The position numbers and the translations under genes were made by a program. DNA of 64,000 nucleotides from CAWDMN01 sp963803155 (GTDB taxonomy: Bacteria > Acidobacteriota > Terriglobia > Versatilivoradales > Versatilivoraceae), in assembly GCA_963803155.1 (NCBI GenBank), contig CAWDMN010000085.1, positions 119,398-183,397 of the forward strand. Direction: 5' to 3'. Shown here piece by piece: positions 51,385 through 59,975 of the stretch. How positions within the stretch are numbered: position 1 is the first letter of the stretch; each line of letters opens with the position of its first letter. Under the pieces are notes generated by a model. That model saw only the letters and a program-made list of their open reading frames with translations, was not told the DNA's origin and did no database searches.

Positions 51385-51474
51385 GACCATTGGGATTTTT
51401 CTTCCAATATTCCCCGCGGAGAGTCAGCGGATAGCTTCGAAATCGTCAACAATTCAACGCGCCTGGGGTTCAAT

Positions 51475-52431
51475 CTAACTTTTTTGAGCGTAATAGCCTT
51501 TCCGCGTTTTGATTCTTATGTCTTTGCGCGCGCATTCAATCCGAATTGGACGGAATGCCCCGTCTCTCACGGGATTGGTGGATCGATAGCCAAGAGAATA
51601 TTGACTCCGCAATTCCTGGCTGATGTCGAGAAAGCTCTTAGCTAAATCCGCCGCTTTCATTGGAAACAAGGCCTGCCCCCCGGTTTCGTCCGCCAGCGTC
51701 TTCAGTACTTTGTCCAATTTAGGAGATTCCATGCCAAAAAAACCGCTGGAATTAGTACTGATCGTGTAGATAGAAGTATCGGCCCTGCGGGCAATATCGA
51801 TGACGGTATTAATATCTTGGTTGCTATTGTTGTCATCGCCGTCGCTGATCAAAATCAGGGCCTTGCGCTGAGCAGGATCGTTCTTGAGCTTTTCCTGGCA
51901 GGCAAGATAAATGGCATCGAACATCTTAGTCCCTCCGCCCGGCTTGATTTTACGAACTGCTTTGGTGAGCAGGTCCGGATCGTCGGTAAAATCCTGCAGG
52001 ATGTCAATGGCCACGTCAAAACTTACGAGCAATCCGCGATCCACTTTGCGCCGTAGCGTAGCGTGGAAAAAGTCAATAGTGGCCTCCTGTTCAAAGGCGA
52101 GTTTTTCCCGAATACTAGCACTGGCATCGATAAGGAGCGCGATAGCCAGGGGCAAATCCGTTTCACGGGAGAAATTGGTGCTGTTTTGTTCCACGTTATT
52201 TTCGAAAATCTTGAAATCTTCCTTGGAGAGATCATTGACCAATTTCCCCTTTTTGTCCCGGGCGGAAAAAGCAACGTTCACCAGTTCGACATTGACGCGG
52301 ATGGATTCGGGGCGTTCGGATTTCGGCGGGGTTGTGGCTGGCTTGTTCGTTTGGGCCGCGATCAGGCAGCCGGTCACAATGAACAGCGTGACAACCGTTC
52401 CCGTCAATAATAGTTTCAATTTAGGATTCAT
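51475..52431 (-). CDS. Exported VWFA-related protein, acidobacterial type
   Basis: A 318-residue exported protein with a von Willebrand A domain of the kind described as the VWFA-related Acidobacterial domain. A lipoprotein-like or simple signal (LLLTGTVVTLFIVTGCLIAA) starts it; the LIVTGC-like context makes lipidation possible. VNVELVNVAFSARDKKGKLVNDLSKEDFKIFENN is the typical preface. The metal site is LIDASASIREK, followed by LISDGDDNNSNQDI and the closing YSLGYRSTNPVRDGAFRPI with RKGYYA. Such proteins are numerous in Acidobacteria and their ligands are unknown. The gene is divergent from aspartate kinase and convergent with the pseudo-receiver gene. Confidence 0.9.
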   Translation of the reverse strand: MNPKLKLLLTGTVVTLFIVTGCLIAAQTNKPATTPPKSERPESIRVNVELVNVAFSARDKKGKLVNDLSKEDFKIFENNVEQNSTNFSRETDLPLAIALLIDASASIREKLAFEQEATIDFFHATLRRKVDRGLLVSFDVAIDILQDFTDDPDLLTKAVRKIKPGGGTKMFDAIYLACQEKLKNDPAQRKALILISDGDDNNSNQDINTVIDIARRADTSIYTISTNSSGFFGMESPKLDKVLKTLADETGGQALFPMKAADLAKSFLDISQELRSQYSLGYRSTNPVRDGAFRPIRIECARKDIRIKTRKGYYAQKS

Positions 52432-52571
52432 GATTGACTCTCATCGGCGAATTGGTTCTTCTCATAGGCGGTTTCATTATAGATGAAGTTGGGGAGAAAA
52501 TTCAAAGAAGACAAGGAGCTTACCGCATTTGGCGCCTGAGGACCAATAATGCACCCCAATTTATCTTGGGC

Positions 52572-52600
52572 TTGGCGCTGAAATGGTTTTTGGCTATACT
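52572..52600 (+). promoter_or_regulatory. Promoter of the aspartate kinase gene
   Basis: TTGGCG at 52572-52577 and TATACT at 52595-52600, 17 bases apart, form a good housekeeping promoter 70 bases upstream of the start codon. Confidence 0.55.
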
Positions 52601-52670
52601 TACGCATTTCGTTGGCTTGATTTCCGACGAAAGAATGCATTTTTGATTCGATAGCATCAAGAGGCACACC

Positions 52671-54068
52671 ATGATTGTCATGAAATTTGGCGGGACATCG
52701 GTCCAGGATGCGGCGGCGATTCTCCAGGTGGCGGAGATTGTATTAAGTAAATCAAAGCAGAAACCTGTTGTTGTCGTGTCGGCTATGTCCAAGGTGACCG
52801 ACGGATTGATCCGCATCGGAAAGGCCGCTCGGGAAGGCCAGATGGCGGAGGCCCTCTCCCTTATTGCCCAGTTGCGGGACCGGCATCTGAAGACGGCCTG
52901 TGAATTGCTCGAAAATAAGGACCAACGGAATCCCGAGAGTTACCGACTTCCCTCCTTGGAATCCGCGATTCGTGAACGGTTTCAGGAGTTGGAGAACCTC
53001 GCCAGGTCCGTGGCAACGTTAGGTGAATTGACTCCACGAACCTTGGATGCCATTGTTTCCCATGGAGAACGACTTTCCTCCTCAATCGTAGCCGCGGCCT
53101 TTAACAGTTGTGGAATGGCATCCGAAATGGTGGATTCACGCGAATTTATCATCACGGATGACCAATATACCAACGCTTCTCCGCTTCCAAATGAAATCCA
53201 ATCCCGTTGCCCACGCGTGATTTTCCCCCTGGTAGAGGCTGGGAAAGTGCCGGTGGCCCAGGGATTCATTGGCGCCACTCGAACTGGCATCACTACCACG
53301 ATCGGACGAGGCGGATCCGATTATTCGGGCGCTTTGATTGGAGCTGCGTTGCGGGCCGAGGCCATTGAAATCTGGACGGATGTGGACGGCATGATGACCA
53401 TTGACCCGCGGGTCGTCAAAGAGGCTAGACGCATCCGGGTTATTTCTTTTGATGAAGCGGCCGAACTCTCCTACTTCGGAGCCAAAGTTCTGCATCCCGC
53501 GACGGTCTTGCCCGCCGTTGAACTGCGGATTCCGGTTTGCATTTACAACACCAAAAATCCCGCTAGTGAAGGAACTTTGATCGTGGCCGATTCACGCCCC
53601 TCCAGCAATTTGATCAAGGGTATCGCCTTTAAGCGGAAGGTTACAATAATCAACATCACCTCCACGCGCATGCTCAATGCCCATGGCTTTCTGCGGACGC
53701 TATTTGAAATATTTGAAAAACATCAGACATCCGTGGATGTCGTGACCACTTCTGAAGTGTCCGTTTCAGTCACTCTCGATAACACGGACCGGTTAGGAGC
53801 CATCCAGAAGGATTTGAGCGCTTTTGGAGAGGTTCGCGTGGAGGAAGGCAAGGCAATCGTCTGCGTGGTGGGGGACAACTTGAAATTCAAACCCGGAGTT
53901 GCGGCGCGCTTATTTCACGCCATCCGTAACATCAATGTCAATATGATCAGCCAAGGATCGTCAGAAATCAATGTCACGTTTGTGATCGACGATTGTGATG
54001 TTGAAAACGCCGCCAGGCTCCTCCACAATGAATTCTTCCAAGAGGTGGATGCGGAAATATTTGCATGA
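52671..54068 (+). CDS. lysC: Aspartate kinase (monofunctional)
   Basis: A 465-residue enzyme phosphorylating aspartate, first step towards lysine, threonine and methionine. The kinase domain starts MIVMKFGGTSVQDA and has GRGGSDYSGALIGAAL and WTDVDGMMTIDPRVV. Two ACT regulatory domains follow (INITSTRMLNAHGFLRTLFEIF and IVCVVGDNLKFKPGVAARLF with ISQGSSEINVTFVI), so feedback inhibition by an end product is expected. There is no homoserine dehydrogenase extension. GAGG lies eight bases upstream of the ATG. No other lysine or threonine genes adjoin it. Confidence 0.94.
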   Translation: MIVMKFGGTSVQDAAAILQVAEIVLSKSKQKPVVVVSAMSKVTDGLIRIGKAAREGQMAEALSLIAQLRDRHLKTACELLENKDQRNPESYRLPSLESAIRERFQELENLARSVATLGELTPRTLDAIVSHGERLSSSIVAAAFNSCGMASEMVDSREFIITDDQYTNASPLPNEIQSRCPRVIFPLVEAGKVPVAQGFIGATRTGITTTIGRGGSDYSGALIGAALRAEAIEIWTDVDGMMTIDPRVVKEARRIRVISFDEAAELSYFGAKVLHPATVLPAVELRIPVCIYNTKNPASEGTLIVADSRPSSNLIKGIAFKRKVTIINITSTRMLNAHGFLRTLFEIFEKHQTSVDVVTTSEVSVSVTLDNTDRLGAIQKDLSAFGEVRVEEGKAIVCVVGDNLKFKPGVAARLFHAIRNINVNMISQGSSEINVTFVIDDCDVENAARLLHNEFFQEVDAEIFA

Positions 54069-54234
54069 GGAAGCAAGATTTTGGGTGTGGATGTTCATTT
54101 GATTCACCCCATTGGGAATTCAGGGGGATAAGAATAAAAAAAAGATTTCTCTGCTGGAAGCGACTAGCGCCAGGATGTATAGCTGAACTGAGCGTTGCGC
54201 TTATTGCCGAGGAGTTGAGCAGTCGACAAAAATC
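54069..54234. repeat. Gap with a family C end fragment
   Basis: GAGGAGTTGAGCAGTC at 54209-54224 matches the right end of the element at 30695-30840 with a two-base deletion. No left end was found in the 166-base gap. A short frame crossing here has no protein-like character. Confidence 0.35.
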
Positions 54235-55212
54235 TTACACCAAACTCTGCTTGATCCTTTCCAGGAATTTGACAAGTTCCCCCGGCAGGGGGGAGCGAAG
54301 GCTGATGACTGAGCCCGTTTTGGGATGCACAAATTCCAAATGGGCCGCATGGAGAAAATTCCGCGTCAGGGTGGAGACAACTTGCCGGGTCCCGGGCAAG
54401 AGAAATTTTCTTGGCGCCCCATACAGAGTATCTCCTACAACCGGATGACGTAGCGAGCTTAAATGGACGCGGATTTGATGAGTTCTGCCGGTTTTAATGG
54501 CGAGCTTGAGCAGCGTGAAAACCGAAAAACGTTTTTCCACATGAAAGGTAGTGACGGCCTCTCGTCCTCTTTGAGCCCGTGTCGTCATTTTTGTTCTTTG
54601 ACGCCGGTCCCTTCCAATCGGAGCGTTGATTTCTCCATTGTCCAGATCCATGCGTCCATGCACTAACGCAAGGTATTCCTTCTTCACTTTCCGCGATTGG
54701 AAAAGCCGGGAAAGCGCCAGATGGGTGACATCATTCTTCGCCACCACCATCAGCCCGGAAGTTTCTTTATCCAATCGATGAACAATCCCGGGCCGGTCGA
54801 TCCCGCCGCTTTGGGAGAGTTGTTGAAAATGGTAGAGAAGAGCATTGACCAAAGTGCCTGAGCGGACTCCCGCGCCGCTATGGACCACCAGCCCCGCCGG
54901 CTTGTCAATCACCACCAAATCGTCGTCCTCATAGGCGATCATCAAGGGAATCGCTTCAGCTTCTGGAAGAGGAGAAGACTCTTCCTCCCAATGGATTTCT
55001 ATTTTTTCGCCTCCACGCAGCCGGGTGTTGGCTTTGGCCGGGATGCCATCCAGCATCGCCCGGCCCGCTTCAATTTGTTTTTGAATGCGGGCCCGGCTCT
55101 TTAGGGGGATTTTCTCTACTAGGAATTTATCCAGACGTTTTCCGGAATCTTCAGCCGACGATAAAAAAAAGGAGGGTTGAACATGAGGTCCGGCTGTTTG
55201 ATCCTCGATCAT
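54235..55212 (-). CDS. rluD: RluD-type 23S rRNA pseudouridine synthase
   Basis: A 325-residue RNA-modifying enzyme. The N-terminal S4 RNA-binding domain (KRLDKFLVEKIPLKSRARIQKQIEAG) precedes the catalytic RluA/RluD domain with DDLVVIDKPAGLVVHSG, the catalytic aspartate in GIVHRLDKETSG, and LAIKTGRTHQIRVHLSSLRHPVVGD. The S4 domain points to RluD, modifying helix 69 of 23S rRNA. The start codon at 55212 overlaps the lgt stop (ATGA), so translation is coupled and the gene closes the ileS-lspA-lgt group. The frame is open upstream inside lgt. Confidence 0.92.
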   Translation of the reverse strand: MIEDQTAGPHVQPSFFLSSAEDSGKRLDKFLVEKIPLKSRARIQKQIEAGRAMLDGIPAKANTRLRGGEKIEIHWEEESSPLPEAEAIPLMIAYEDDDLVVIDKPAGLVVHSGAGVRSGTLVNALLYHFQQLSQSGGIDRPGIVHRLDKETSGLMVVAKNDVTHLALSRLFQSRKVKKEYLALVHGRMDLDNGEINAPIGRDRRQRTKMTTRAQRGREAVTTFHVEKRFSVFTLLKLAIKTGRTHQIRVHLSSLRHPVVGDTLYGAPRKFLLPGTRQVVSTLTRNFLHAAHLEFVHPKTGSVISLRSPLPGELVKFLERIKQSLV

Positions 55213-56006
55213 TTGGGCTTTCCAGTGGCGGCAGTTGGACGCAATTTCCAAACCAGGAGGCCGCCAAGAACGCATAATCCGAGGCTGATAATCTGAGATG
55301 TGGAAAGGAGTCCATTGAACCAAATCCCCCGATCTTCGTCGCCACGGAAAAACTCAATAATGAATCGCGTCACGGAGTAGAGAAAAAGAAATAGAATAAA
55401 TGTCTGGCCTTGAAATCTTCGATTTTTCAAATGCCGCCATAGAAATAGAAAAATCAAAAAACAGGCAGCGGATTCATACAACTGCGTAGGATGCAGCGGG
55501 ATATTTAAAGGGACTCCCACGATTTGCTGGCTGTAAGGATTTGTGAAAGTGGCGGCCCATGGGACGTGAGTGGGGCGCCCATAACAGCATCCAGAGGAAA
55601 AACAGCCTAATCGCCCGATAGCCAAGCCGAGAGCAATTCCCGGAGAAAAAAGGTCGGCGAGTTTTTTAAAGGATATTTTATGTTTCCTGGAAAACCAAAT
55701 GGCTACGAGAACCGCGGCCAGAAAGCCTCCGTAGAAAACACCACCCGCTCGGAAACTGCTTAACGAAAAAATCTCATTAGGATTGTCCAGATAATACTGG
55801 AAATCGGTAATGAATAGCAGCAGCTTAGCGCCCGCTAATGCGCTCAGCGCCAAATAAAGGCCAAGATCGTAAATCAAGCTGGCATTCACGCCTTCCCGCT
55901 CACTGGCCCGGGCGATGGACCAAAGGCCCATCAAAAACGCCATGGCCAAAAGAAATCCATAGGTGTGAATTTTCAGCCATCCGATTTGAATTAATATAGG
56001 GTGCAA
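55209..56006 (-). CDS. lgt: Prolipoprotein diacylglyceryl transferase
   Basis: A 265-residue inner-membrane enzyme that attaches diacylglycerol to the lipobox cysteine of prolipoproteins. Seven hydrophobic helices are visible. The N-terminal IHTYGFLLAMAFLMGLW, the SFRAGGVFYGGFLAAV block, the family signature LAIGRLGCFSSGCCYGRPT and HPTQLYE are present. It follows lspA after 12 bases and overlaps rluD. Being next to lspA, both lipoprotein-maturation steps are encoded together. Confidence 0.95.
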   Translation of the reverse strand: MHPILIQIGWLKIHTYGFLLAMAFLMGLWSIARASEREGVNASLIYDLGLYLALSALAGAKLLLFITDFQYYLDNPNEIFSLSSFRAGGVFYGGFLAAVLVAIWFSRKHKISFKKLADLFSPGIALGLAIGRLGCFSSGCCYGRPTHVPWAATFTNPYSQQIVGVPLNIPLHPTQLYESAACFLIFLFLWRHLKNRRFQGQTFILFLFLYSVTRFIIEFFRGDEDRGIWFNGLLSTSQIISLGLCVLGGLLVWKLRPTAATGKPK

Positions 56007-56018
56007 TTTATTCCAACC

Positions 56019-56522
56019 TCAATTCTTCCCATGGGAAGGTTTAGGCCACCATTGGTCGAGCAAGAGCAGTCCAATTCCGACGGTAATCGCGGAATCCGCG
56101 ACATTGAAGGTGGGCCAATGATAGGGCCCGATGTATACATCCAGAAAATCAATGACAAAGCCATACCGGATCCGGTCAAATAAATTCCCCGCGGCTCCCC
56201 CCAGGATCAAAAGTAATCCGGTTTGCAGGACCAAATTTAAAGTGGGGTAACGAAGCAGGACGTAAAGTATGGCAAGAAGTGTCAGCAAGGTTACCGTCAA
56301 CAATATGCGGGGAACCCAGGGGGAAGAAACATCCGCCAAGACGCTAAAAGCAATTCCGTTATTGTGAGTGTGAGTGATGTCGAAAAAATTTCCGATAATT
56401 GAAATGCTGTCTAACAATGGGATTCTAGAGGCTATGAGCCTTTTCGTCCACTGATCAAGCAAAAAAACCGCCAAGGGAATAGGAATAAAAAGGTATCGGC
56501 TCATGAATAAAAACTCACTCAT
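56019..56522 (-). CDS. lspA: Lipoprotein signal peptidase (signal peptidase II)
   Basis: A 167-residue, four-helix membrane aspartic protease removing signal peptides from diacylated prolipoproteins. The catalytic aspartates are in GGAAGNLFDRIRYGFVIDFLD and FNVADSAITVG, with LLDQWTKRLI near the N-terminus and the loop FDITHTHNNGIAFSVL. Starts at 56522 or at the ATG at 56504 (MSRYLF) are both possible; the second makes the more usual length. It stands in a row with ileS upstream, an arrangement common to many bacteria. Confidence 0.94.
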   Translation of the reverse strand: MSEFLFMSRYLFIPIPLAVFLLDQWTKRLIASRIPLLDSISIIGNFFDITHTHNNGIAFSVLADVSSPWVPRILLTVTLLTLLAILYVLLRYPTLNLVLQTGLLLILGGAAGNLFDRIRYGFVIDFLDVYIGPYHWPTFNVADSAITVGIGLLLLDQWWPKPSHGKN

Positions 56523-56826
56523 CGTCCTGTTGCATTTTCAATTACAAACGGAATATCCGGATTCCTGAAGAAAGATACTTGCTCAATTCACGTCCCTCAT
56601 AAGAGCATAGATCCAGGAACCTCAATCCTTCATTAGTAGGATGCTTGAACCGCCAAGGTCGACGATCTTGAGTCATGTTTTGGGATAGAAATCAGCAATC
56701 CCCTAGAGTTCGAGACGAAGTCTCGCAAGGAAATATTTCATCGAGCTCTGGTCCCTAAACTAACAAATCGCGATCTGGCACTGGCCAGTTCAAGGTTCCA
56801 TGCTCCACTCGGCAAATTCGGGAATG
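56523..56826. other. Gap between ileS and lspA
   Basis: 304 bases separate the two same-strand genes. No gene, terminator or repeat is recognisable. The size suggests lspA may also have its own promoter. Confidence 0.45.
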
Positions 56827-59637
56827 CTAGAGACCAGATTCCCGCAATGCCTGAACACACTTGGGGCACACGGGAGGGAATTCACCATGGGAGGTCGTCA
56901 AGGCCGAGTAATTCCAACACCGTTCACATTTTTCTCCCTCAGCGCGGTCCACCGCGATTTGGAAGTCTTCGCTCTTTGCGGCATAAGGTTCATTCCCATT
57001 AGGGGGCGTCAATTCAACCTGCGAAACAATGAATAAACTCGGCAATATCGAGTGATATTGAGATGCCAAGGCGCCCCATTTCCCATCCGGGGCAATTTTA
57101 ACTTTGGCTTCCAAGGCGTTCCCAATAAATTTATCTTTGCGAGCTTTTTCCAACAATTTCAGAACTTCCGCGCGAAGGGCAGTCAGGGCTTCCCAATTCG
57201 CCAACTTCTCTAAAGTCGAAACGGGGATATCTTTTACCAGGTGATCCGGCTCGACGAACTCAGCCATATGAACGCTTTCGGGCCGGACATCGGACTCCGG
57301 CAGATATTGCCACAATTCATCGCAAGTAAAACAATAGATGGGCGCCAGAGCCCGCACCATGGCATCCAGTATCTTCCAGAGGGCGGTCTGGGAAGAGCGA
57401 CGCAATTGGGATTTTGGAGCCGCCGTATACAGGCGGTCTTTCAGGATGTCGAAGTAAAAAGCACTCAAGTCCACCGTCACATATTCGTTGACTGCGTGAT
57501 AAATCCTGTGGAATTCGTAGTCGTCATACCATTGGTCGATTTTTTTCAGCAACTTCGATGTGTGCCACAAGGCCCACTGATCGATTTCAGATAGTTCTGA
57601 ACCGGGCAACTGGTCAACAGCAGGCTTGAAATCATAGAGATTAGCCAGCATGAATCGGGCAGTATTGCGGAATTTAAAATAGGTATCCGAAAGACGAGTC
57701 ACCATATCCTTGGAGATGCGCACGTCTTCCCTGAAATCGCTTGAGGCAACCCAAAGCCGGAGGATTTCCGCGCCGCTGGCATTGATAATGGTTTGAGGCT
57801 CAATCACGTTCCCCAACGATTTTGACATGGCTCGACCATCGGCATCCAAAGTGAATCCATGCGTCAAGACCTGACGGTAGGGGGGAGCATCGTGAAGGCT
57901 AATCCCAATGAGCAGGGAACTGTGGAACCAGCCTCGGTACTGGTCGCTGCCCTCGATGTAGACATCCGCCGGCCAGGGGACATCGGTGCGCTTCCCCAAA
58001 ACCGCTTCGTGACTGGCGCCAGAATCAAACCAGACGTCCAATATGTCCGTTTCCTTCCGGAAGTTGCTATGTCCACAAGTGGGACAACGAACTCCGGAAG
58101 GGATAAGTTCTTCCGGGGAATGGGTGAACCAGGCATCGGCCCCTTCCTTTTCGAAAAAGGAACAGACATGATCGATGACCTTGGGATCCAAGAGAGTTCC
58201 ATTGCACTGTTCACAATAAAAAACGATGATCGGGACCCCCCAAACCCGCTGACGGGAAATGCACCAGTCTGGACGGGCTGCAATCATATTGGCTTTTCTT
58301 TCCTCGCCCCATTCGGGCACCCACCGGACATTTTTAATGGCCTCCAGGGCTTTTTGCCTCAAATTGGCATGGTCCATGGCGATGAACCATTGAGGTGTGG
58401 CACGAAAAATGACAGGCTTGCGGCAGCGCCAGCAATGAGGATAAGAATGGGAAATCTTCTCCGTTGCCAGCAAAGCTTCCTTGGCCTGGAGCAAGTCCAC
58501 AATCGGGCCATTGGCCTGAAAAACATTTTGGCCGGCAAAATTTTCGATTCCTTCAACGAATTGTCCGCGGCTGTTTACCGGGCAGTAAACCTCCAATCCA
58601 TAAGCGCTCCCAAGCACATAGTCATCATGGCCATGTCCGGGCGCTGTGTGGACACAGCCAGTGCCTTGTTCCAAAGTAACATGGTCGCCCAGCAGGAAAA
58701 GCGATTTTCGATCGATGAAGGGGTGCAAGGCTTCCAGTCTTTCCAGCTTGGTCCCCTTGAAACGAGCCAACACCTTCTTTACTGCAAATTGGCACTTGGC
58801 GGCCGTCGGCTCGACGAGATCGGTGGCCATGATAAAGACGTCTCCGTTTTCGACTTCGACGGCGGAGTATTCAAAATTAGCATTGAAAGCCACTCCTAGA
58901 TTGGCGGGGAGGGTCCATGGAGTCGTTGTCCAAATGATGACAAATACTTTTCGGCCGGCCAGGGCTGGATCGATTTTTTCTGGTGCGGAAGCCAGTTGGA
59001 ATTTTACATAAACGGAAGGGCTGATATGATCGGCATACTCTACTTCCGCTTCGGCCAGCGCGGTCTGGCATGAAATGCACCAGTGAACCGGTCTTAACCC
59101 TTTGTAGACGCTCCCTTTTTCCACGAATTTGCCAAATGTCCGGGCAATGGCTGTTTCATATTCATGACTCATGGTCAAATAAGGTTGATCCCATTCGCCG
59201 AAAACCCCCAGACGGATGAATTCTTTGCGCTGAAGTTCCACAAATTTCGCGGCATACTTGCGGCATTCCTGACGGATTTCGACCAATGACATGGAAACCT
59301 TTTTCTTGCCTAAATTTTGGTCGACTTTGATTTCGATAGGAAGGCCATGGCAATCCCACCCCGGGATGTATGGAGCATTAAATCCCTTCAAAGTTCGGGA
59401 TTTAACGATAAAATCCTTCAGAATTTTATTTTCCGCATGACCGAGATGAATGTTGCCGTTTGCATAGGGTGGACCATCGTGCAAAGTGAAGATGGGACGG
59501 TTTTGGCGGCTATGGCGTATTTTCTCGTATAAGCCTCCCTTTTCCCATTTCTCCAAAAGCTTTGGCTCGAGTATTGGAAGGTTGGCCTTCATGGGAAAGG
59601 AGGTCTGCGGTAGATTCAAAGTCTCTTTGAGTGTCAA
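56827..59637 (-). CDS. ileS: Isoleucine-tRNA ligase
   Basis: A 936-residue class I aminoacyl-tRNA synthetase charging tRNA-Ile. ATP-binding motifs are HLGH at residues 64-67 (PYANGNIHLGHAENK) and MSKS in DGRAMSKSLGN. The editing domain between them carries TTPWTLPANLG, and the C-terminal zinc site is CERCWNYSALT...PPVCPKC, the bacterial type sensitive to mupirocin in general. The start is a TTG at 59637 with AAGGGGA eight bases upstream; the following LKETLNLPQTSFPMKANLP matches the usual N-terminus, so the ATG 45 bases later is not the start. Confidence 0.96.
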   Translation of the reverse strand: MTLKETLNLPQTSFPMKANLPILEPKLLEKWEKGGLYEKIRHSRQNRPIFTLHDGPPYANGNIHLGHAENKILKDFIVKSRTLKGFNAPYIPGWDCHGLPIEIKVDQNLGKKKVSMSLVEIRQECRKYAAKFVELQRKEFIRLGVFGEWDQPYLTMSHEYETAIARTFGKFVEKGSVYKGLRPVHWCISCQTALAEAEVEYADHISPSVYVKFQLASAPEKIDPALAGRKVFVIIWTTTPWTLPANLGVAFNANFEYSAVEVENGDVFIMATDLVEPTAAKCQFAVKKVLARFKGTKLERLEALHPFIDRKSLFLLGDHVTLEQGTGCVHTAPGHGHDDYVLGSAYGLEVYCPVNSRGQFVEGIENFAGQNVFQANGPIVDLLQAKEALLATEKISHSYPHCWRCRKPVIFRATPQWFIAMDHANLRQKALEAIKNVRWVPEWGEERKANMIAARPDWCISRQRVWGVPIIVFYCEQCNGTLLDPKVIDHVCSFFEKEGADAWFTHSPEELIPSGVRCPTCGHSNFRKETDILDVWFDSGASHEAVLGKRTDVPWPADVYIEGSDQYRGWFHSSLLIGISLHDAPPYRQVLTHGFTLDADGRAMSKSLGNVIEPQTIINASGAEILRLWVASSDFREDVRISKDMVTRLSDTYFKFRNTARFMLANLYDFKPAVDQLPGSELSEIDQWALWHTSKLLKKIDQWYDDYEFHRIYHAVNEYVTVDLSAFYFDILKDRLYTAAPKSQLRRSSQTALWKILDAMVRALAPIYCFTCDELWQYLPESDVRPESVHMAEFVEPDHLVKDIPVSTLEKLANWEALTALRAEVLKLLEKARKDKFIGNALEAKVKIAPDGKWGALASQYHSILPSLFIVSQVELTPPNGNEPYAAKSEDFQIAVDRAEGEKCERCWNYSALTTSHGEFPPVCPKCVQALRESGL

Positions 59638-59975
59638 TTTTCAATCCCCTTTTTGCCGCCATTGGAAGTCAGACATTTTGGTGGCCGCTGCCGGGACGGA
59701 CATTTTTAACTTGATAATTGCTCAATAACATATGGGCGGAAAAAGCCCCCACCCAAAAAAGGCTGATTATATTCCAAAATGGCCCAAAGTTCAAAATCAA
59801 AGGGATCTGGATTCTTATTTGAATTTAGAGTTGTTGTGATAAAATTATTTTGGGATTATGGAAAATCCCGAGGTCGCCCATCTTGTAGATGAAAATCATA
59901 CGTTTCAGGCAACTTAAGAGTTGCCGGAAACGTCTAATCCATCGTCCTCGGAATTTTCTGGGTAGGGGAGATTCG
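59638..59975. other. Divergent promoter region of ileS and the TonB gene
   Basis: 338 bases. GTTGTTGTGATAAAAT near 59829 is a possible -10 region for the TonB gene. No gene is supported, although the TonB frame is open upstream to 59889. Confidence 0.45.

Noticed and set aside
54065..54448. A plus-strand frame following the aspartate kinase
   Set aside because: It runs into the antisense of the pseudouridine synthase gene, has no domain and crosses a repeat fragment.
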